A stretch of 64,000 nt of DNA, from positions 20,306,459 to 20,370,458 of the forward strand of contig OX388349.1 in the NCBI GenBank assembly GCA_947579665.1, written 5' to 3'. Source of the stretch: Sympetrum striolatum (Eukaryota > Arthropoda > Insecta > Odonata > Libellulidae). The notes beneath the pieces are model-generated. The model was not told where the DNA came from, ran no database searches, and worked only from the letters and a program-made list of their open reading frames with translations. Position 1 is the stretch's first letter. Each line of letters begins with the position of its first letter. The position numbers and the translations under genes were made by a program. Below are positions 27,186-41,144 of the stretch, one piece after another.

Positions 27186-29575
27186 ATATTAAGCTACTAG
27201 CAGAAGTGCCCGTTGATTTTCAACGGGGAAATCCAAATTGATAATTACTCTTGGTACAGTCTTGATCGTAAAACTTGCCTCATAATTTTTGGTAGATAGC
27301 AAATTCCAGGCGATAAATTTTTCCAAACCAATGAACAAAGTAAATAAAATTATAACTAAGTCTACAAAATCACCTAAAGATTTAATCTCATATCCTTTAA
27401 ATGAACACTTTCTTCGATGAAGACAAAATGATTTAAAGATTATAAAATATATTCTATGATCACATTAGGATAAGCAGCACCACCTTTTAGAAGACATTTT
27501 CTGAAAAGGAAAAATGGTTCTCGGAAACGATGATTAAAAACAAATAACAGAAAATTATTCTATATATATATCACTCAAAACCAACGAAAAAAATTCTTTG
27601 CAGAAAGTGCATTATGAAGCTGACTTTAACCCCAATACTAAACAACAGAAGATCACCAACTCTAACTATGTATGAAAACTCAAGCAAAAATATTTTCTGC
27701 AACTGCTTCAAACGACGTCCTACTTTTCCCTTATATTCTTTATGCGCATTAATGTATTCTGTATAATGTGCATTAATGTATTCCCTTATATTCTTTATCT
27801 GCATTGATGTACTCTGGCATCGAACCCAGGCACAGTGTGGTCTTATCTAATTTTTTCTTAAAGCAAGTCTTAATATACAACTTCCATCTAAGCAAGAACT
27901 ACCTATCATTTCGTAAGTGCATGAAAAAAATAATGGAATACTACCCCAATGCGTTTTATATGGGAGATATATTTACCGCCCGGCATCGAACCCAGATATT
28001 CCTGGCAATACTTCCTATGCAGTTCAATAGAAGATTAGCATCTCTAATTAAGTGTGAAAATTCGAGCAGAAATATTTGCTGCAACTGCCTCAAACGACGT
28101 CCTACTTTTCACATATATTCCTTATGTGAGAAATTGTAATGTGCTCTGGAATCGAACCCAGGAACAGCATAGCCTTATATATTTTTTTTCTTAAACCGAG
28201 TCTTAATATACATCTTCTAGCATAGCAAGAACTTCCTATCACTTCGATAAGTGTATCAAAAAAATAATGAAAAACTACCCCAATGTGTTTTATATGGGAG
28301 ATATATTTACCGCCCGGCATCGAACCCGGGTCTTTCTGGTCTTACTTACTATGCAGCACAATAGGAGTTTGCCATCTCTAACTATGTGTGAAAATTCAAG
28401 CAGAAACATTAGCTGCAACTTCCTCAAACGACGTCTTACTTTTCCTTATATTCCTTATGTGAGAAATTTTAATGTATTCTGGCATCAATCCCAGGAAGAC
28501 TACGGTCTTATTAAATTTATTTTCTTAAACCGAGTTTTAATATACATCTTCCAGCTAAGAGAGAACTTCCTATCGTTTCGATAAATGCATAAAAAATAAC
28601 GAAAAACTACCCCCATACATTTTAAATGGAGTATCGTCGTAGCATCGAACCCAGGAAATTTTCTGTAAAAGCCATTTATGGTTTCGATAGATAATGTTCA
28701 TATCTGTAAGATCCTTGCATTTTGATTCTCTACCTATATGGGAAGTATTTTTTAGAAATTTCCGAAAAACAAAGCAATACATTTAAATGGGAAAAATCGA
28801 GATTTTGGGGCCTTCTAGCATCGAACCCATGATACTTAGTTTCATAGTCACCTTTTTCTGGGGGTTTCACGTTAGAGCCTATACGCTGTAAAAATTTCAA
28901 ATCAATGACGCCTGTGGTTTAGCCCGTGAATTAGTATCCTATCTGTGTATCTATCTGGGTATCTAAATATATATGAATGAATCCGGAGAAGGAATTATAT
29001 ATGTAAAAGATATCCTACAGCATTAATTGTATCTGAGCACACATTTTCCATGTCTTCTGATGGAATTACGCATGAGCTCAAAATCAAGAATCGCATTGAT
29101 TGTCATGGGGATGGGTTGTTTACTATCTCAAAATGTCGATAAAATATTCACCTAATCTATCAAAATGTACGCAATTTCGAATCGAAAACGATATTCTACG
29201 ACCAAATTAAGAAATCTGATTCTATTTTCCTTATTTTGGTGCTTGATTCGACTTTCTAGGACCATTATTTCTAATTTAAATTTGCAAAAGAAATGAACCC
29301 TGCAACGAAAATGCTGACCTCTGCGTGTATTTATTATGGAAAAGTTTTGACCCGTCTGGGTTCGAACCGAGGACTTTAGGGAAATAAAAAGTAGTCTATA
29401 CTCTGCGCGGGGTCAACTTTTAATAATGTAGAAAATTTCAAAGTTTTGCGACTCTCGGTTCTCGAGTTTTAGTGAACATACATACACACACACCCACAAA
29501 CACACGCACACACTAACACACACACCCACCCACACACCCACCCACACACCCACACTCTATTTTATATTATAGATA
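27186..29575. mobile_element. Dispersed repeat R2, copy 1, interrupted
   Basis: Its left part (about 27,190-27,590: GAAGTGCCCGTTG ... GATAAGCAGCA) and right part (about 29,300-29,575: CGTCTGGGTTCGAACCG ... (CA)n ... ATTTTATATTATAG) both match the copy at 41,150-41,890. In between lies a reverse copy of the GGTTCGA-repeat element, entering at a TA-rich site. No coding sequence. Confidence 0.6.
27600..28985 (-). repeat. GGTTCGA-repeat element, copy B (reverse)
   Basis: Reverse-complement motifs TCGAACCC lie near 27820, 27985, 28152, 28320, a decayed one at 28487, then 28645 and 28821, spaced 158-176 bp. The array ends with CTGTGGTTTAGCC... and TCCGGAGAAGG near 28,985. Diverged relative to the 32-41 kb copies. 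Confidence 0.75.
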
Positions 29576-31620
29576 TACGAATTTCACTAATTCCTGACTT
29601 CCTTCTAATTGTACTTAATAAGTTATGCGTACGTTAGGTTTAAGTATAATTTTAAGTAAATCTTATATGTATGAATTGTATGTGCATTTATGTGATTATC
29701 TATTGTTTTAATGTTGAAAAGATCTGTAATGTCTACGGGAGTTTTTTGAGGGGTTTTCCTCCCCTTTTAATGCCGGACATATTGCGGACCGGACAAAAAG
29801 TCGAAGTGAAGAAGAGAGATTATCTCTCGCCATTCTCAGTGGAAGTGAACACCTCTTCGTTTAAACAGGTGTTTAGGAACCAACGTGACAGATTAGGGGC
29901 AGTTTAACAAATAAGGGGGCAATGAAAAAGGTCACGTATCGAAAATCAATTTCTCTTTTTTACAATTTCCGATATTTCGATGAAAAAAAGAGCTAAAATT
30001 ATCAACATAATAAATTTACTCATTCAGTTCTCCGTGCTTGGTTATTTTTCAAATGAACTGCGTATTAATTATAATGCATTTAAAGCAATTTTAGGTTAGC
30101 AATTTATTTAAACTTGTATTTTAAATTCTATTTAAAACATCCTTTTAAAATTATTTCGTAATTTATTGGTCTAAATGTTTCAAACCAATGGAAGCAAATA
30201 TCTTATTATTTGATTTATTAGGCGTAATACGCCCTTTCGTTGATCGGTTTTAAGACCGATTGTCAAACTATCGCTCGTAACCTCCTTTATTTTGTACTGA
30301 ATTTTTAATTCCTTTCATTTTTACTACTTTCACTATTTATAGAATATGTTTTACACTTTAATAACTTAATAAGAAATCTATTTAAAATATTATATTATAA
30401 TCAATTCACCTTGTGTAAATGTATTCGTTCATTATGATAAATAAAATTTTATTCTTAGTTTATTAAGATTTAACCTCGTTTATTTTACTAATATACTAAT
30501 GTTTATATTAATAATATTTAATTTATTTTTATTCGTTTTTTCCTTTAAATATTTTTCAAAATCTAAATTCGTTTAATTACATATTTTTTCTTTAATTACC
30601 TAATTTAATGTCATTTCTACGGCAATACGAATTTTCTCGATTCAGTTGTTTTCCATTCCGATCATTTTATCGTATTTTTTCTGTACTCCTTACTCACCTT
30701 TAATTCACGTCGTCAGAGAAAACGCAAACATCTTCGCTCTTCATTTGTTTCGATCGAGTTTAAAATATCGTTGCTCTTTTGTCCTCTTCCCCCACCCGCT
30801 TTACTAGGCATTTAAATCTCCACTATCGTCGTTCTTTTGTTTTCCGACATACCTCATTTCAATGACGCAACTCTATGCTCAACTGTTTCTCATTCGCTTA
30901 ACCTATCGCTTTTCTTTTGCCATTCCTACCAATGTTGATACCTTTGTCGTCATGGTAACCTCCCCTCCTTCCCCTTCCCCTTCCGCTCATCAAAATGTCA
31001 GACAACACCCACGAAAAATATATCGCCTTAACAAGTCCACCCTCAACGAGCCCCTCGCTGGAATAGCCTCTTCCACTGTGGCCACTCCGTTTGTTTCAAT
31101 GAGTCTTCAGAGAGATGTTTCCCCATAACGAAGCAACGAGAATCTTCCACGCGTAATTCTATTCCAGGGGCCCCCACAAGAGGCTATCAGAAGCTCCTTC
31201 TTGAGGCTTTGAGAGACAGCGAAAAAGTGTTCATAACTCAACCACAAAATGCACGCTTTTAGTGCATTTTCGTCTTTGCACGCTCTATTTATTTAGCACT
31301 TTAAAATTAGAAATTATGGCCGTACGAAGTCTAGAGGAGTACCGATGGAAAGATAATTGTATGGAGTGTATTATTTAGGTGGACTAATGCCGTTTAAACA
31401 TAGCAGTTGCGAGGATTTTGACTGTTTAAACGAACCCTTTTATTGGATTTTGGGTGTTTGCAGTGACTGGCAGGTGCTTGCTTCGATTTACCGCAAGCAC
31501 TTGCCTCAAATTCAATCGGCGTTAACGCTATCCCTTTTTTCGCTGGCGGGGAAATGTGGTGATCTTATGCATTCAAGATTCGTCCGTTAACGGAAATAGA
31601 ACTCAATACTTTTTATTCAA
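29576..31620. other. Non-coding, nothing firm
   Basis: Very AT-rich. A short open stretch at 29,765-29,905 resembles a retroelement protein tail but is too short to name. No RNA gene or defined repeat seen. Confidence 0.35.
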
Positions 31621-31640
31621 TTATATATCTATTATATATA

Positions 31641-31750
31641 GACGCTTCTCCGGATATCTATTATATATAGACGCTTCTCCGGATATCTATTATATATAGA
31701 CGCTTCTCCGGATATCTACTATATATAGATGCTTCTCCGGATTCATTCAT
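31641..31750. repeat. 29-bp minisatellite (GACGCTTCTCCGGATATCTA...)
   Basis: Four units of exactly 29 bp starting at 31641, 31670, 31699 and a diverged fourth. The same unit occurs singly between GGTTCGA-repeat copies (14,942; 35,095; 36,262-36,315; 37,630; 38,755). Confidence 0.85.
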
Positions 31751-31769
31751 GTATCCATATATATATTCA

Positions 31770-34700
31770 TATATATATATAGAGAGGATACAAACTCACA
31801 GGCCAAACCACAAGCGTCATTGACTTGAAATTTTTACGACATATTGGCCATAGGGTGTAACCGCCAGAAAAATTGCGATTTTGATTCTCAGTGTCATGGG
31901 TTCGATTCCAGAGGGCCCCAAAGTCTCGATTTTTCCCGTTTAAATGCATTGCTTTGATTTTCGGGAATTTTTAAAAAATACTTCTGGGATAGGTAGAGAA
32001 TCGAAAATCTAGGAGCCTTTATATATGGTCATGATCTATCGAAAACATAAATGAGTTTTACGGAAAATATCCTGGGTTCGATGCTAGGTCGAGGCAAAAA
32101 TCGGCCGTTTAAAATGTATTGTGGCGATTTTTAAGATTTTTTTTGGACCCGTTCCCGATGGCATGGAAAATTGAAATTCGGCATGGAGTTGGAGATTATA
32201 AATATATTTCATAATCAAATTTTACATGTTCGCTGATGGTCCTTGGTTCGATCCCTGGGCGCCATTTACATTTCTCAATGCATTTCTTATGGAGATAACG
32301 GAAACAAATTTTAGGTACTTCCCGGCATGCTATCGACTTAAAACTTAGCGTGATAGAAGAACCAGTCTTAACTAATCTAACTATGCATTCATAGCTATCA
32401 ATGTGTCCTGGGTTCGACACCAGGTGTCTCTGCAATCAGAAGTTGATCCGATTTTTAGGAATTATTTTGAAACCTTTCCCAATAATATAGAAACTTGAAA
32501 TTTGGCATATGGATTGAGATCATTAATAAATTTCAGAAACATTTTTTAAATTTCCAAGATCGTCCTTGGTTCGAGTCCCGAGAGCCATTTACATTCGTGA
32601 ACATAAGAGCGTCTTTCGAGGCAGTTGTAGCCAATATTTCTGCTTGAATTTTCACACATAGTTAGAGATGGTGATCTTCTATTGTGCTACATAGTAAGTT
32701 CACCAGTAAGATCCGGGTTCGATGCCAGACGATGTAATTTCAGCGAATTTTAAGAAATATTTCAATCCTTTTTTTTTCTTTTGAGGACCGTCCCGATATG
32801 ATGCCGATATGAAATAAGTATTGCAGATCTGCTTGCAGTATGCAAGCTACATTTTACTCGTACCTATATACACACTCACTCATTCATTCATTCATTCATT
32901 CATTCATAGGGGATCAAAATTCTAACCATGTTCCACAAGTGCCACCGTCTTGAAATTTTTACGACGTTATGGCCATGACGTGTAACCTCCAGAAAAAAGC
33001 CGACCTTGAACCTTGGTGTCATGGGTTCGATTCCAGAAGGCCCCAAAGTCGCGATTTTCCCCATAAGATTTCATGGCGGGGATTTTCGAAAATTTTTTTG
33101 AAGCACTTTCCGGAAAAGGAGATAGTTGAAATTCGAGGGATTGCTAGAAGCCGTGCATATCCAACGAAAATCGAAAAGACATCTTCGAATACAGCCCATG
33201 GTTCGATGCTAGGTCGGGGCAAAAATCGGCCGTTTAAAATGCATGGCGGCGATTTTGAAGATTTTTTTTTATCCTTTCCCGATAACATGGATACGTGAAA
33301 CTCGGCACGTGGATAGATATCATGAATATATTTCTTAATCAACATTTTTATGTTCGCTGATGGTCCTTGGTTCGATCCCAGGGGGCCATTTGCACTTCTC
33401 AATGCATTTCTTACGGAGATAACGGAAACAGAATTTAGGTACTTCCCGGCATGCTATCTACTTCAAACTTTGCATGACACAAGATCAAGTCATTACAAAT
33501 CAAACTGTGCATACACAGCTCATAATATGTCCTGGGTTCGACACCAGGTGTCTCTGCAAGCAGAAGTTGATCCGATTTTTAGGAATTATTTTCAAACCTT
33601 TACCAATAATACAGAAACTTGAAATTCGGCATATAGATAGAGATCATAAATAAGTTTCAGAAACATATTTTAGATTTTCAAGATGGTCCTTGGTTCGATT
33701 CCAGAGAGCCATTTTCATTCATGAAAAGTAGAACGTCGTTTGAGGCAGTTTCAGCCAATATTTCTGCTTGAATTTTCACACGTAGTTAGTGATGGTGATC
33801 TTATGTGTTGCTGCATAATAGGTTAACCAGGAAGACCCGGGTTCGATGCCAGACGATTAAAATTGCAGCGAATTTTAAGATTATTTTCAATTTTTTTCTT
33901 CTTTTTAGGACCGTCCCGAAAAGTTGCCGACATTAAATTGGTGCTGTCGATCTGCTTGCAGTATGCAAGCCACATTTTACTCGTACCTATATACACATTC
34001 ATTCATTCATAGGGGATCAAAATTCTAACCATGTTCCACAAGTGCCACTGACTTGAAATTTTTACGACATATTGGCCATAACATGTAACCTCCAGGAAAA
34101 AGCCGACTTTGAACCTCAGTGTCATAGGTTCGATTCCAGAAGGCCCCAAAGTCGCGATTTTGTCCATAAGAATACATAGCAGGGATTTTCGAAAATTTTT
34201 TTGAGGCACTTCCCGGAAAAGCAGAGAGTTGAAACTCGAGGTATCGCTAGATGCCGTGCATAGCCAACGAAAATCAGAAAGACATCTTCGAATATTGTCC
34301 TTGGTTCGATGCTAGGCCGGGGCAAAAATCGGCCGTTTAAAATGCATTGCGGCGATTTTGAAGATTTTTTTTGGATCCTTTCCCGAAAACATAGATACCT
34401 GAAACTCAGCATGTGGATAGATATCATGAATATGTTTCATAATCAAATTTTACTTATTCGCTGATGGTCCTTGGTTCGATCCCAGAGGGCCATTTGCATT
34501 TCTCAATGCATTTCTTACGGAGATAACGGAAACAAAATTTAGGCACTTCCCGACATGCTATCGACTTCAAACTTTGCATGTTAGTAGAGCAAGTTCTTAG
34601 AAATCAAACTGAGCACTCACGGCTATCAATGTGTCCTGGGTTCGACACCACGTGTCTCTGCAATCAGAAGTTGATCCGATTTTTAGGAATTATTTTGAAA

Positions 34701-37700
34701 CCTTTCCCAATAATATAGAAACTTGAAATTCGGCAAATAGATAGAGATCATAAAAAAATTTTAGAAACATGTTTTAGATTTCCAAGATCGTCCTTGGTTC
34801 GAATCCAGAGAGCACTTTACATTCGTGAAAATTAGAACGTCTTTTGAGGCAGTTGTAGCCCATATTTCTGCTTGAATTTTTACACATAGCTAGAGATGGT
34901 GATTTTCTTTTTTTCTGCAGAGAAGCTCACAGTAAAGACCCGGGTTCGATGCCAGACGATGGAATTTCTTCGAATTTTAAGAAAAATTTCAATCCATTTT
35001 TTTCTTTTGATGGCCGTCCCGATATAATGCCGACATGAAAATAGTGTTGTCGATCTGCTTGCAGTATGCAAGCAACATTTTACTCGTACCCATATCTATT
35101 ATATATAGATGCTTCTCCGGATTCATTCATATATATACCTATATAGATAGATAGGATACAAATTCACAGCCTAAACTACAAGCGTCATTGATCTGAAATT
35201 TTTATGACATATTGGCCATAACGTGAAACCCCCAGGAAAAAAGAGACTTTGATCCTCAGTGTCATAGGTTCGATTCCAGAGGGCCCCAAAGTCCCGATTT
35301 TTCCCGTTTGAATGCATTGCCGTGATTTTCGGGAATTAAAAAAAAATACTTTCCGGATAGGTAGAGAAGTAAAACTCAAGGTGCCTATATTTATGGTCTT
35401 GGACTTTCGAAAACATCAATGACTTTTACAAAAGTTATCCTGGGTTCGATGCTAGGACGATGCAAAGATCTGCCCTTTAAAATACATGGGAGCCGTTTTT
35501 CATTATTTTTTTAGATGCACTTATCGAAATGATAGGATGTTCGTGCTTGGCTGGAAGATGTATGGTACGAATAAGTTTTAGAAAAAAATTTTCATAAGAC
35601 CGTACTGTTCCTGGGTTCGAAGCCAGAGCACAATAACGTTTCTCTCATAAGGAATATAAAGGAAAAGTAGGACGTCATTTGAGGCAGTTGTAACCAATAT
35701 TTCTGCTTGAATTTGCATACGCGGTTAGAGATGGTGTTTTTCTTTTGTGCTGCATAGAAAGTATTGCCTGAAAGACCCGGGTTCGATGCCGGGCGGTAAG
35801 AATATCACCCATATATAATACTATGGGGTATCTTTTCATAATTTTTTTATGCATTTATCGATATGTAAGGCAGCTCTTGCTTAGATGGAAGATGTATATT
35901 AACACTTTGTTTAAGAAAAAAATAGATAAGACCATGCTGTTCCTGGGTTCGATGCCAGAGCACATTATAATTTCTCAAATAAGGAGTGTATGTGAATAGT
36001 AGGACGTCGTTTGAGGTAGTTGCACCTAATAGTTTTGCTTGAATTTTCACACATAGTTTGATATGGTAATTTTCTATTTTGCTGCATAGTAAGTACACCA
36101 GGAAGACCGGGGTTCGCTGCCAGGTGATTAAATTGCAGCGAATTCTACGAATATTTTGAATTTTTTTTTTCTTTTGATGTCCGTCCCGATATGATGCCGA
36201 TATGAAATTAGTGTTGTCGATCTGCTTGCAGTATGCAAGCTACATTTTACTCGTATATATATAAGTATATCCGGAGAAGCGTCTATATCTTATATATATA
36301 GACGTTTCTCCGGATATACCTATATATATACGAGTAAAATGTAGCTTGCATACTGCAAGCAGATCGGCAACACTAATTTCATGTCGGCATCATATCGGGA
36401 AGGCCGTCAAAAGAAAAAAAAATGGACTGAAAATATTCTGATTATTCGGTGCAATTTATTCGTCCGGCATCGAACCCGGGTCTTCCTTGTGATACTTACT
36501 ATGCAGCACAATAGAAGATCACCATCTCTAACTATGTGTGAAAATTCAAGCAGAAATATTAGCTGCAACTGCCTCAAACGACGTCCTACTTTTCCCTAAT
36601 ATTTCTTATGAGAGAAATTTTAATGTGCTCTGGCATCGAACCCAGGAATTGTTCGGCCTTCTGAAAACTGTTTTCTTAAACCAGTTATAACCATACATCT
36701 TCCAGCCAAGCACGAACTTCCTATCATTTCGATAAGTGCATCAAAGAAATAATGAAATACAAACCCTATGTATTTTAAACGGGGGACATATTTACCGCCC
36801 GGCATCGAACCCGAGTCTTTCTGGTAAAACCTTCTAAGCATCATAATAGAAGATATTAATATTTAACTATGTTCGAAAATTCAAGCAGATATATTGGCTG
36901 CAACTGCCTCAATCGAAGTCTTACTTTTCCCTTATATACCTTATGAGAGAAATGTTAATGTGCTCTGGCATCGAACCCAGGAATAGTACGGTCTTATGAA
37001 AATTTTTTTCTTAAACCAATTCTTACCTTACACTTTCCGGCTAAGCACGAACTTCTTATTATTTCGAGAAGTGCATCAAAAAAAATAATGAAAAACAGCT
37101 CCCATGTATTTTAAAGGGCAGATATTTGCATCGTCCTAGCATCGAACCAAATATATTTTTTGTAAAGGTCATTGATGTTTTCGAAAGTCCAAGACCATAA
37201 GTATAGGCACCATAAGTATAAGGTTCCAAAAAAAATCTTGAAAATCGCCACAATGCAATTTAAACGGCCGATTTTTGCCCCGACCTAGCATCGAACCCAG
37301 GATATTTTCCGTAAAACTCATTTATGTTTTCGATAGATCATGACCATATATATAGGCTCCTTGAGTTTTGATTCGCTGCCTATCCGGAAAGTATTTTTTA
37401 AAATTTCCCGAAAATCACGGCAATGCATTTAAACGGGAAAAATCGGGACTTTGGAGCCCTCTGGAATCGAACCTATGACAATGAGGATCAAAGTCGCTTT
37501 TTTCCTGGGGGTTTCACTTTATGGCCAATACTTCATAAAAATTTCAAGGCAATGACCCTTGTAGTTTAGCCTGTGAATTTGTATCCTATCTATATAGCTA
37601 TATAGCTATATGGCTATATATATGAATGAATCCGGAGAAGCATCTATATATAATAGATATATATATAGGGGATCAAAATTCTAACCATGTTCCACAAGTG

Positions 37701-40700
37701 CCACCGACTTGAAATTTTTACCACGTTATGGCCATGACGTGTAACCTCCAGGAAAAAGCCGACTTTGAACCTCGGTGTCATGGGTTCGATTCCAGAAGGC
37801 CCCAAAGTCCCGATTTTCCCCATAAGATTACATGGCGGGGATTTTCGAAATTTTTTTTGAGGCACTTCCCGGAAAAGGAAAGAGTTGAAATTCAAGGGAT
37901 CGCTAGATGCTGTGCATATCTAAATTAAACCATAAAGACATTTACGAATATTATCCTTGGTTCGAGTCTAGGTCGGGGCAAAAATCGGCCGTTTAAAATG
38001 CATTGTGGCGATTTTTAAGATTTTTTTTGGACCCTTATCCGATGGCATAGAAACTTGAAATTCGGTATGAGGTTAGATATCATGACAATATATAATAATC
38101 AAATTTTACAAATTCGCTGATGGTCCTTGGTTCGATCCCAGAGGGACATTTAAATTCCACAATGCATTTCTTACGGAGATAACGGAAACAAATTTTATCT
38201 ACTTCCCGATATGCTATCGACTTCAAACTTTGCATGATAGAAGAGCAAGTCTTAACAAATCAAACTATGCATTCACAGCTTACAATGTGTCCTGGGTTCG
38301 ACACCAGGTGTCTCTGCAATCAGAAGTTGATCTGATTTTTAGGGATTATTTTGAAAACTTTGCCAATAAGATAGAACCTTGAAATTCGGCATATAGATAA
38401 AGATCATAAATAACTTTCAGAAACAATTTCTAGATTTCCCAGATCGTCCTTGGTTCGAATCTAGAGAGCCATTTAAATTCGTGAAAATTAGAACGTCTTT
38501 TGAGGCAATTGTAGCCCATATTTCTGCTTAAATTTTCACACTTAGTTAGAGATGGTGATGTTCTATTGTGCTGCATAGTAAGTAACACTGGAAAGACCCG
38601 GGTTCGATGCCAGACGATCATATTTCTCCGAATTTTAAGAAAAATTTCAATCTTTTTTTTTTCTTTTAAGGACCGTCCCGATATAATGCCGATATGAAAA
38701 TAGTGTTGTCGATCTGCTTGCAGTATGCAAGCAACATTTTACTCGTATAATAGATATCCGGAGAAGCGTCTATATATAATAGATATATATATATATAGGG
38801 GATCAAAATTCTAACCATGTTCCACAAGTGTCAACGACTTGAAATTTTTACGACGTTATAGCCATGACGTGTAACCTCCAGGAAAAAGCCGACATTGAAC
38901 CTCGGTGTCATGGGTTCGATTCCAGAAGGCCCCAAAGTCCCGATTTTCTCCATAAGGATACATGGCGGGGATTTTCGAAAATTTTTTTGAGGCACTTCCC
39001 GGAAAAGCAAAGATTTGAAATTCAAGGGACCGCTAGATGCCGTGCATATCTAAAGGAAACCATAAAGACATCTACGAATATTATCCTTGGTTCGATGCTA
39101 GGTTGGGGCAAAAATCGGCCGTTTAAAATACATTGCGGCGATTTTTAAGATTTTATTTGGACCATTTGCCGATGGCATGGAAACTTGAAATTCGGCATGA
39201 GGTTAGATATCATGAATATATTTCATAATAAAATTTGACATGTTCGCTGAAGGTCCTTGGTTCGATCCCAGAGGAGCATTTGCACTTCTCAATGCATTTC
39301 TTACGGAGATAACGGAAACAAAATTTAGGTACTTCCCGACATGCTATCGACTTCAAACTTGGCATGACACAAGAGCAAATTCATATAAATCAAACTGTGC
39401 ATTCACAGCTTACAATATGTCCTGGGTTCGACACCAGGTGTCTCTGCAATCAGAAGTTGATCCGATTTTTAGGAATTATTTTGAAACCTTTCCCAATAAT
39501 ATAGAAACTTGAAATTCGGCATATACATAGAGATCATAAGTAACTTTTAGAAACACCTTTTAGATTTCCAAGATCGTCCTTGGTTCGAGTCCCGAGAGCC
39601 ATTTACATTCGTGAAAATTAGAACGACTTTTGAGGCAGTTGTAGCCATTATTTCTGCTTGAATTTTCACCCATAGTTACAGATGGTGATCTTCTATTGTG
39701 TTTCATAGTAGGTTTACCAGTAAGACCCGGGTTCGATGCCAGACGATGAAATTTCAGCGAATTTTAAGAAAAAATTAAAACCTTTTTTTTTTCTTTTGAG
39801 GACCGTCCCGATATAATGCCGATATGAAATTAGTGTTGTCGATCTGCTTGCAGTATGCAAGCAACGTTTTACTCGTATATACAGTGTATATTATACACTC
39901 ATTCATTCATTAGGGATCAAAAGTCTAACCATGTTCCACAAATGCTACAGACTTGAAATTTTTACGACGTATTGGCCATGACGTGAAACCTCTAGAAAAA
40001 ATTCGACTTTGAATCTCAGTGTCATGAGTTCGATTCCAGAAGGCCCCGAAGTCCCGATTTTCTCCATAAGGATACATGGTGAGGATTTTCGAAAATTTTT
40101 TGAGGCACTTCCCGGACAAGTAGAGAGTTGAAATTCGAGGGATCGCTAGATGCCGTGGATATCCAACGAAAACCAAAAAGACATTTTCGAATATTGTCCG
40201 TGGTTCGATTCTAGGTCGGGGCAAAAATCGGCCGTTTAAAATGCATTGCGGCGATTTTTAAGATTTTTTTTGGACCATTTGCCGATTGCATGGAAACTTG
40301 AAATTCGGCGTGCGGTTAGATATCACAAATATATTTTATAATCAAATTTTTTATATTCGCTGATGGTCCTCGGTTCGATCCCAGAGGGCCATTTACATTC
40401 TTCAATGCATTTCTTATGGAGATATCGGAAACAAATTTTAGGTACTTCCCGGCATGCTATCGACTTCAAACTTTGCAAGATACAAGAACAAGTCTTAAAA
40501 AATCAAACTGTGCATTCACAGCTTACAATATATCCTGGGTTCGACACCAGGTGTCTCTACAATCAGTAACTGATCCGAATTTCAATAATTATTTTGAACC
40601 CTTTCCCAACAATATAGAAACTTGAAATTCGGCATGTAGATAGAAATCATAGATATATTTCAAAATCATGTTTTAGATTTCCAAGATAGTCCTTGGTTCG

Positions 40701-41000
40701 AATCCAGAGAGCTATTTACATTCGTGAAAATTAGAACGTCTTTTGAGCAGTTGTAGCCAATATTTCTGCTTGAATTTTCACACATATTTAGAGATAGTGA
40801 TTTTCTGCTGTTCTGCATATTAGGTTCACCAGGAAGACCCCGGTTCGATGCCAGACGATGAAATTTCAGCGAATTTTAAGAATATTTATATTCATTTTTT
40901 TTTTCTTTTGAGGACCGTCCCTATATGATGCAGATATAAAATTAGTGTTTTTGATCTGCTTGCAGTATGCAAGCAACATTTTACTCGTATATATATTCAT
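31770..41000. repeat. Array of eight GGTTCGA-repeat elements
   Basis: Forward copies at about 31,770-32,862, 32,905-33,975, 34,005-35,085, 35,150-36,255, 37,665-38,745, 38,800-39,875 and 39,905-40,995, and a reverse copy at 36,320-37,590. Each has six GGTTCGA motifs (the reverse copy seven). Example positions are 31899, 32074, 32245, 32411, 32568 and 32715. Forward copies start near GGATACAAA or GGGGATCAAAATTCTAACC and end in GCTTGCAGTATGCAAGC then ACTCGTA. Spacers are (CATT)n or TA-rich 29-bp units. All ORFs here are short and repeat-derived. Confidence 0.85.
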
Positions 41001-41144
41001 GAGCTTGAATAGATCAGAGCATTTTCCTTCTTCATAATAATAGTTAGCAAAGGTTTTTGAATTCATCTTCCTGGTGGGGTCGGCCCGCTCGACTACCGTA
41101 CCGCGTGGTTGGCCCGCAGCCTGAGCTATTCCCGCTCCCATATT

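Noticed and set aside
31770..41000. CRISPR-like regular spacing of GGTTCGA motifs
   Set aside because: The repeats are 150-175-bp diverged monomers, not short identical repeats with unique spacers, and the host is a eukaryote.
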